Shown: positions 62,501 through 64,000 of the stretch, in pieces
Numbering within the stretch: the stretch's first letter is position 1
Layout: every line of letters starts with the position of its first letter
Assembly: GCA_016859345.1 (NCBI GenBank)
Contig: CM029124.1
Coordinates: 20,573,980 to 20,637,979 of the forward strand
DNA from: Istiophorus platypterus
Taxonomy: Eukaryota > Chordata > Actinopteri > Istiophoriformes > Istiophoridae
Reading direction: 5' to 3'
Length of the DNA: 64,000 nt
Program-made: the position numbers and the translations under genes
Notes under the pieces: model-generated
The model's database searches: none
What the model was told of the DNA's origin: nothing
Seen by the model: the letters and a program-made list of their open reading frames with translations, nothing else

Positions 62501-63837
62501 ATGTCTTTTGGCTGGCTTGGGAACACCTCAGAATCCTCCTGGAAGAGCTGGAGGAGGTTGTGGGGGTGAGGGACATCTGGGCAGCCCTGCTTAGACTGCT
62601 ACCCCGAGACCCACATCCAGGTGGATGGCAAATGGCAGTTTATCATATGAAATTGATAAATCTTATAATATTTAATGTGGAGTAGTGGCAAATATTCATC
62701 AAATCATTACTTTTATAGTACTGTTTTCCTTGATTTATGCGTAGTGATAAGAATTTTTAATGAAATCACAGAGAAACAATAATTTTTGTCCTTTCATTTT
62801 TTTATCAGCTCACCAGCTGCTTAAAATACATATGAGGAGTGCATGACACATCAATGTAAATATAGAAGGGCTTTTTTTTTGTAAAATCAAAATGCTTCTG
62901 TATGTCATGTCCCCACATAGAGCAGGCTACTGCTGAGCTTAGCTGTCCGCACACCTGAGGTTCTTCTCAGAAGGTGCAAAACTGTGCAGAGCAGTGTGCA
63001 TGGAGGCCCTCCACTACTCTACCATCTGGCCAACATCTCATTTTGACATCTTGTATGGTTCTGTGTGATTTGGAAAACTTAGACTCCACTTCGAGTTATG
63101 GCCCCTTCTTGCAGCCTGCAGACAGACCCCTCTGACCTGGCCATATTGGACCAATAGCAGCTTATTACAGACCTAAAAATGAACTGGATTGCCCTCACCT
63201 GAGTTTGGTCCACTTGTAGGCTCCAGTAGTGAGTGTTAAGGCTCCAATCTCCAGCTGCTGGATGTGCATGGCCAGGATGCGCGATGACGGCAGGGTGGGC
63301 CTCCCCCTGGAGTGCTCTCCCCCCATTAGACACAGGTCGTCGCTCTTCAGAAACACCTGAGGAGGGAGCAGTTTATTCGCGTAGTAAATAAATCATCCTT
63401 TAAGTGGAAGGTGCTTGATGCATTAATAAGCATGTCCAGTGCAGTGGTATAATATGAATGAAAGACTGTGAGGATTTTAAACAAATTTAATCTCGTTACA
63501 TTCCAGAACTGAGAGAGCACACAAGTTGTTTTTTTACAGCTAAATGGGAAAGCTACACTGAGAGTGATGTATTTTGTTGATGCATCAGGTTCTTTTGAGG
63601 ATAACTCTCAGAAGCAGAGCCAGCTGTTAGCTCTCAGCAGACAGGTGAGTTGCTTGAAGCTGTTTTTCTATTGATTTGTTTGCCCTGCAGCCCCGTTTCA
63701 CAATATGTAACCAGCTGACCCTTAAGTTACAAACACCATAAGAGTGTGCTTGATAAAACACACCTACGCACACACACCTGCACAGCTCGTAGCTCTTCCA
63801 GGATCTCAAACACTTTGGAAGACAGATGTTTCCAAGC
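59582..63837 (-). CDS. kndc1: C-terminal exons of a RasGEF-family protein, probably KNDC1 (very-KIND)
   Basis: KNDC1 is a neuronal protein with KIND modules and a C-terminal Ras guanine-exchange domain that restrains dendrite growth. Three exons join in frame: 63778-63837 (AWKHLSSKVFEILEELRAVQ), 63199-63356 (VFLKSDDLCLMGG ... SRILAMHIQQLEIG ... YKWTKL) and 59582-59810 (SIAKVVSQVHAFQEAVYSY ... DLQAYLRRRI ... RRIQDTLRRVKASFQ, stop 59582-59584). All have GT-AG junctions, phases 0 and 2; introns are 421 and 3388 bases. ILAMHIQQLEIG ... YKWTKLRSIAKVVSQV is the end of a RasGEF catalytic fold (LA..L..IE stretch, then K...IA..V..I..FQ), followed by a basic helical tail. Choice of KNDC1 over other RasGEF proteins rests mainly on synteny: in human it lies just upstream of VENTX in the same direction. 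The gene continues past the right edge. Confidence 0.75.
59811..63198 (-). other. Last intron of the kndc1-like gene
   Basis: A 3.4-kb intron holding an L2-type LINE remnant near its 5' side. The segment 60006-60246 is richer in GC and repeats the string GCATCTGG three times with variation (CCCCGGCATCTGGC, CAGCATCTGGCC, CAGCATCTGGTC). It has open frames on both strands but no recognised domain. The rest is AT-rich and featureless. Confidence 0.6.
62395..62645 (+). mobile_element. LINE (L2/Maui-like) 3' end fragment
   Basis: The order is GGATGCCTGCTAGACTCCTCCAAGGTGAGGTGTTC, GGACATACTAGAGAGATTATGTCTTTTGGCTGGCTTGGGAACACCTCAGAATCCTCC, GGAAGAGCTGGAGGAGG, GGGCAGCCCTGCTTAGACTGCTACCCCGAGACCCACATCC, GGATGGCAAATGG. 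It matches the reverse-transcriptase tail and 3' UTR of the fish L2-type LINE ending CGACCC-GGATAAGCGGAAGAAAATGGATGG. 5'-truncated, with a G10 insertion near 62458; inactive. Confidence 0.8.
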
Positions 63838-64000
63838 CTGTTGGCAAAAGATGAGGAAGTTTTTTTCAGTAGCTCTAAAATGAAAATGAATCATACCATG
63901 GCTTTATTAAAACAGCAGATTCAATATAACCTGCCTTTAGATTAAAATATGGAAATTTCTTGTATTGTCTCAGCACCATCATCTTTTAATTGTGATTTTT

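Noticed and set aside
63841..64000. Open minus-strand reading beyond the kndc1-like exon at 63778-63837 (contains VLRQYKKFPYFN)
   Set aside because: It could be the next upstream exon, but no convincing donor and no clear family match within the window edge.

Overview
The window reads as nuclear DNA of a teleost fish, probably a spiny-rayed (acanthomorph) species. It has intron-split vertebrate genes, long AT-rich non-coding stretches, many short microsatellites, and decayed repeats of kinds common in fish genomes (Tc1/mariner, hAT/ZBED, hAT-type MITEs, an L2-like LINE 3' end). No operons, CRISPR arrays, rRNA or tRNA genes were seen.

Layout. 1-18.8 kb is mostly non-coding, with a broken ZBED/hAT element (about 1.9-2.2 kb), MITE-like repeats, and a decayed Tc1 element (6.6-8.1 kb). 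At 18.88-19.04 kb lies one isolated exon matching exportin-1 (XPO1/CRM1), minus strand, with intact splice sites but no partner exons found. At 19.92-20.85 kb is a complete single-exon heparan sulfate 3-O-sulfotransferase 1-like gene (plus strand). From 22 to 49 kb is a gene desert with repeats and a few islands that look like conserved regulatory DNA.

The right-hand part is the most informative. Two tandem Vent-family homeobox genes lie on the minus strand: a vent-like gene (50.22-51.05 kb, 175 aa) and a vox-like gene (52.83-53.79 kb, 253 aa). They share three-exon structure, intron positions and phases, Thr47 in the homeodomain, and similar N- and C-termini. Upstream, on the same strand, are the last three exons of a RasGEF-family gene that I assign to KNDC1 (59.58-63.84 kb, continuing beyond the window). 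KNDC1 next to VENTX in the same orientation is the human 10q26.3 arrangement, so this is ancient conserved synteny.

Main discovery. Both vent-family genes carry the same ordered promoter cassette: TATA box, POU octamer (ATTTGCAT) 18-20 bp upstream, a GGGGYTAAT block 50-58 bp further, and then a full GGCGCC-N5-GTCTG BMP/Smad-Schnurri element 56-59 bp beyond that. Vox and Vent are the ventralising repressors downstream of BMP, Wnt8 and Pou5f3, so this looks like a compact, duplicated dorsoventral-patterning promoter. A TCF/LEF site and a GATA-rich GC island lie 1.5-2.3 kb upstream of the vox-like gene.
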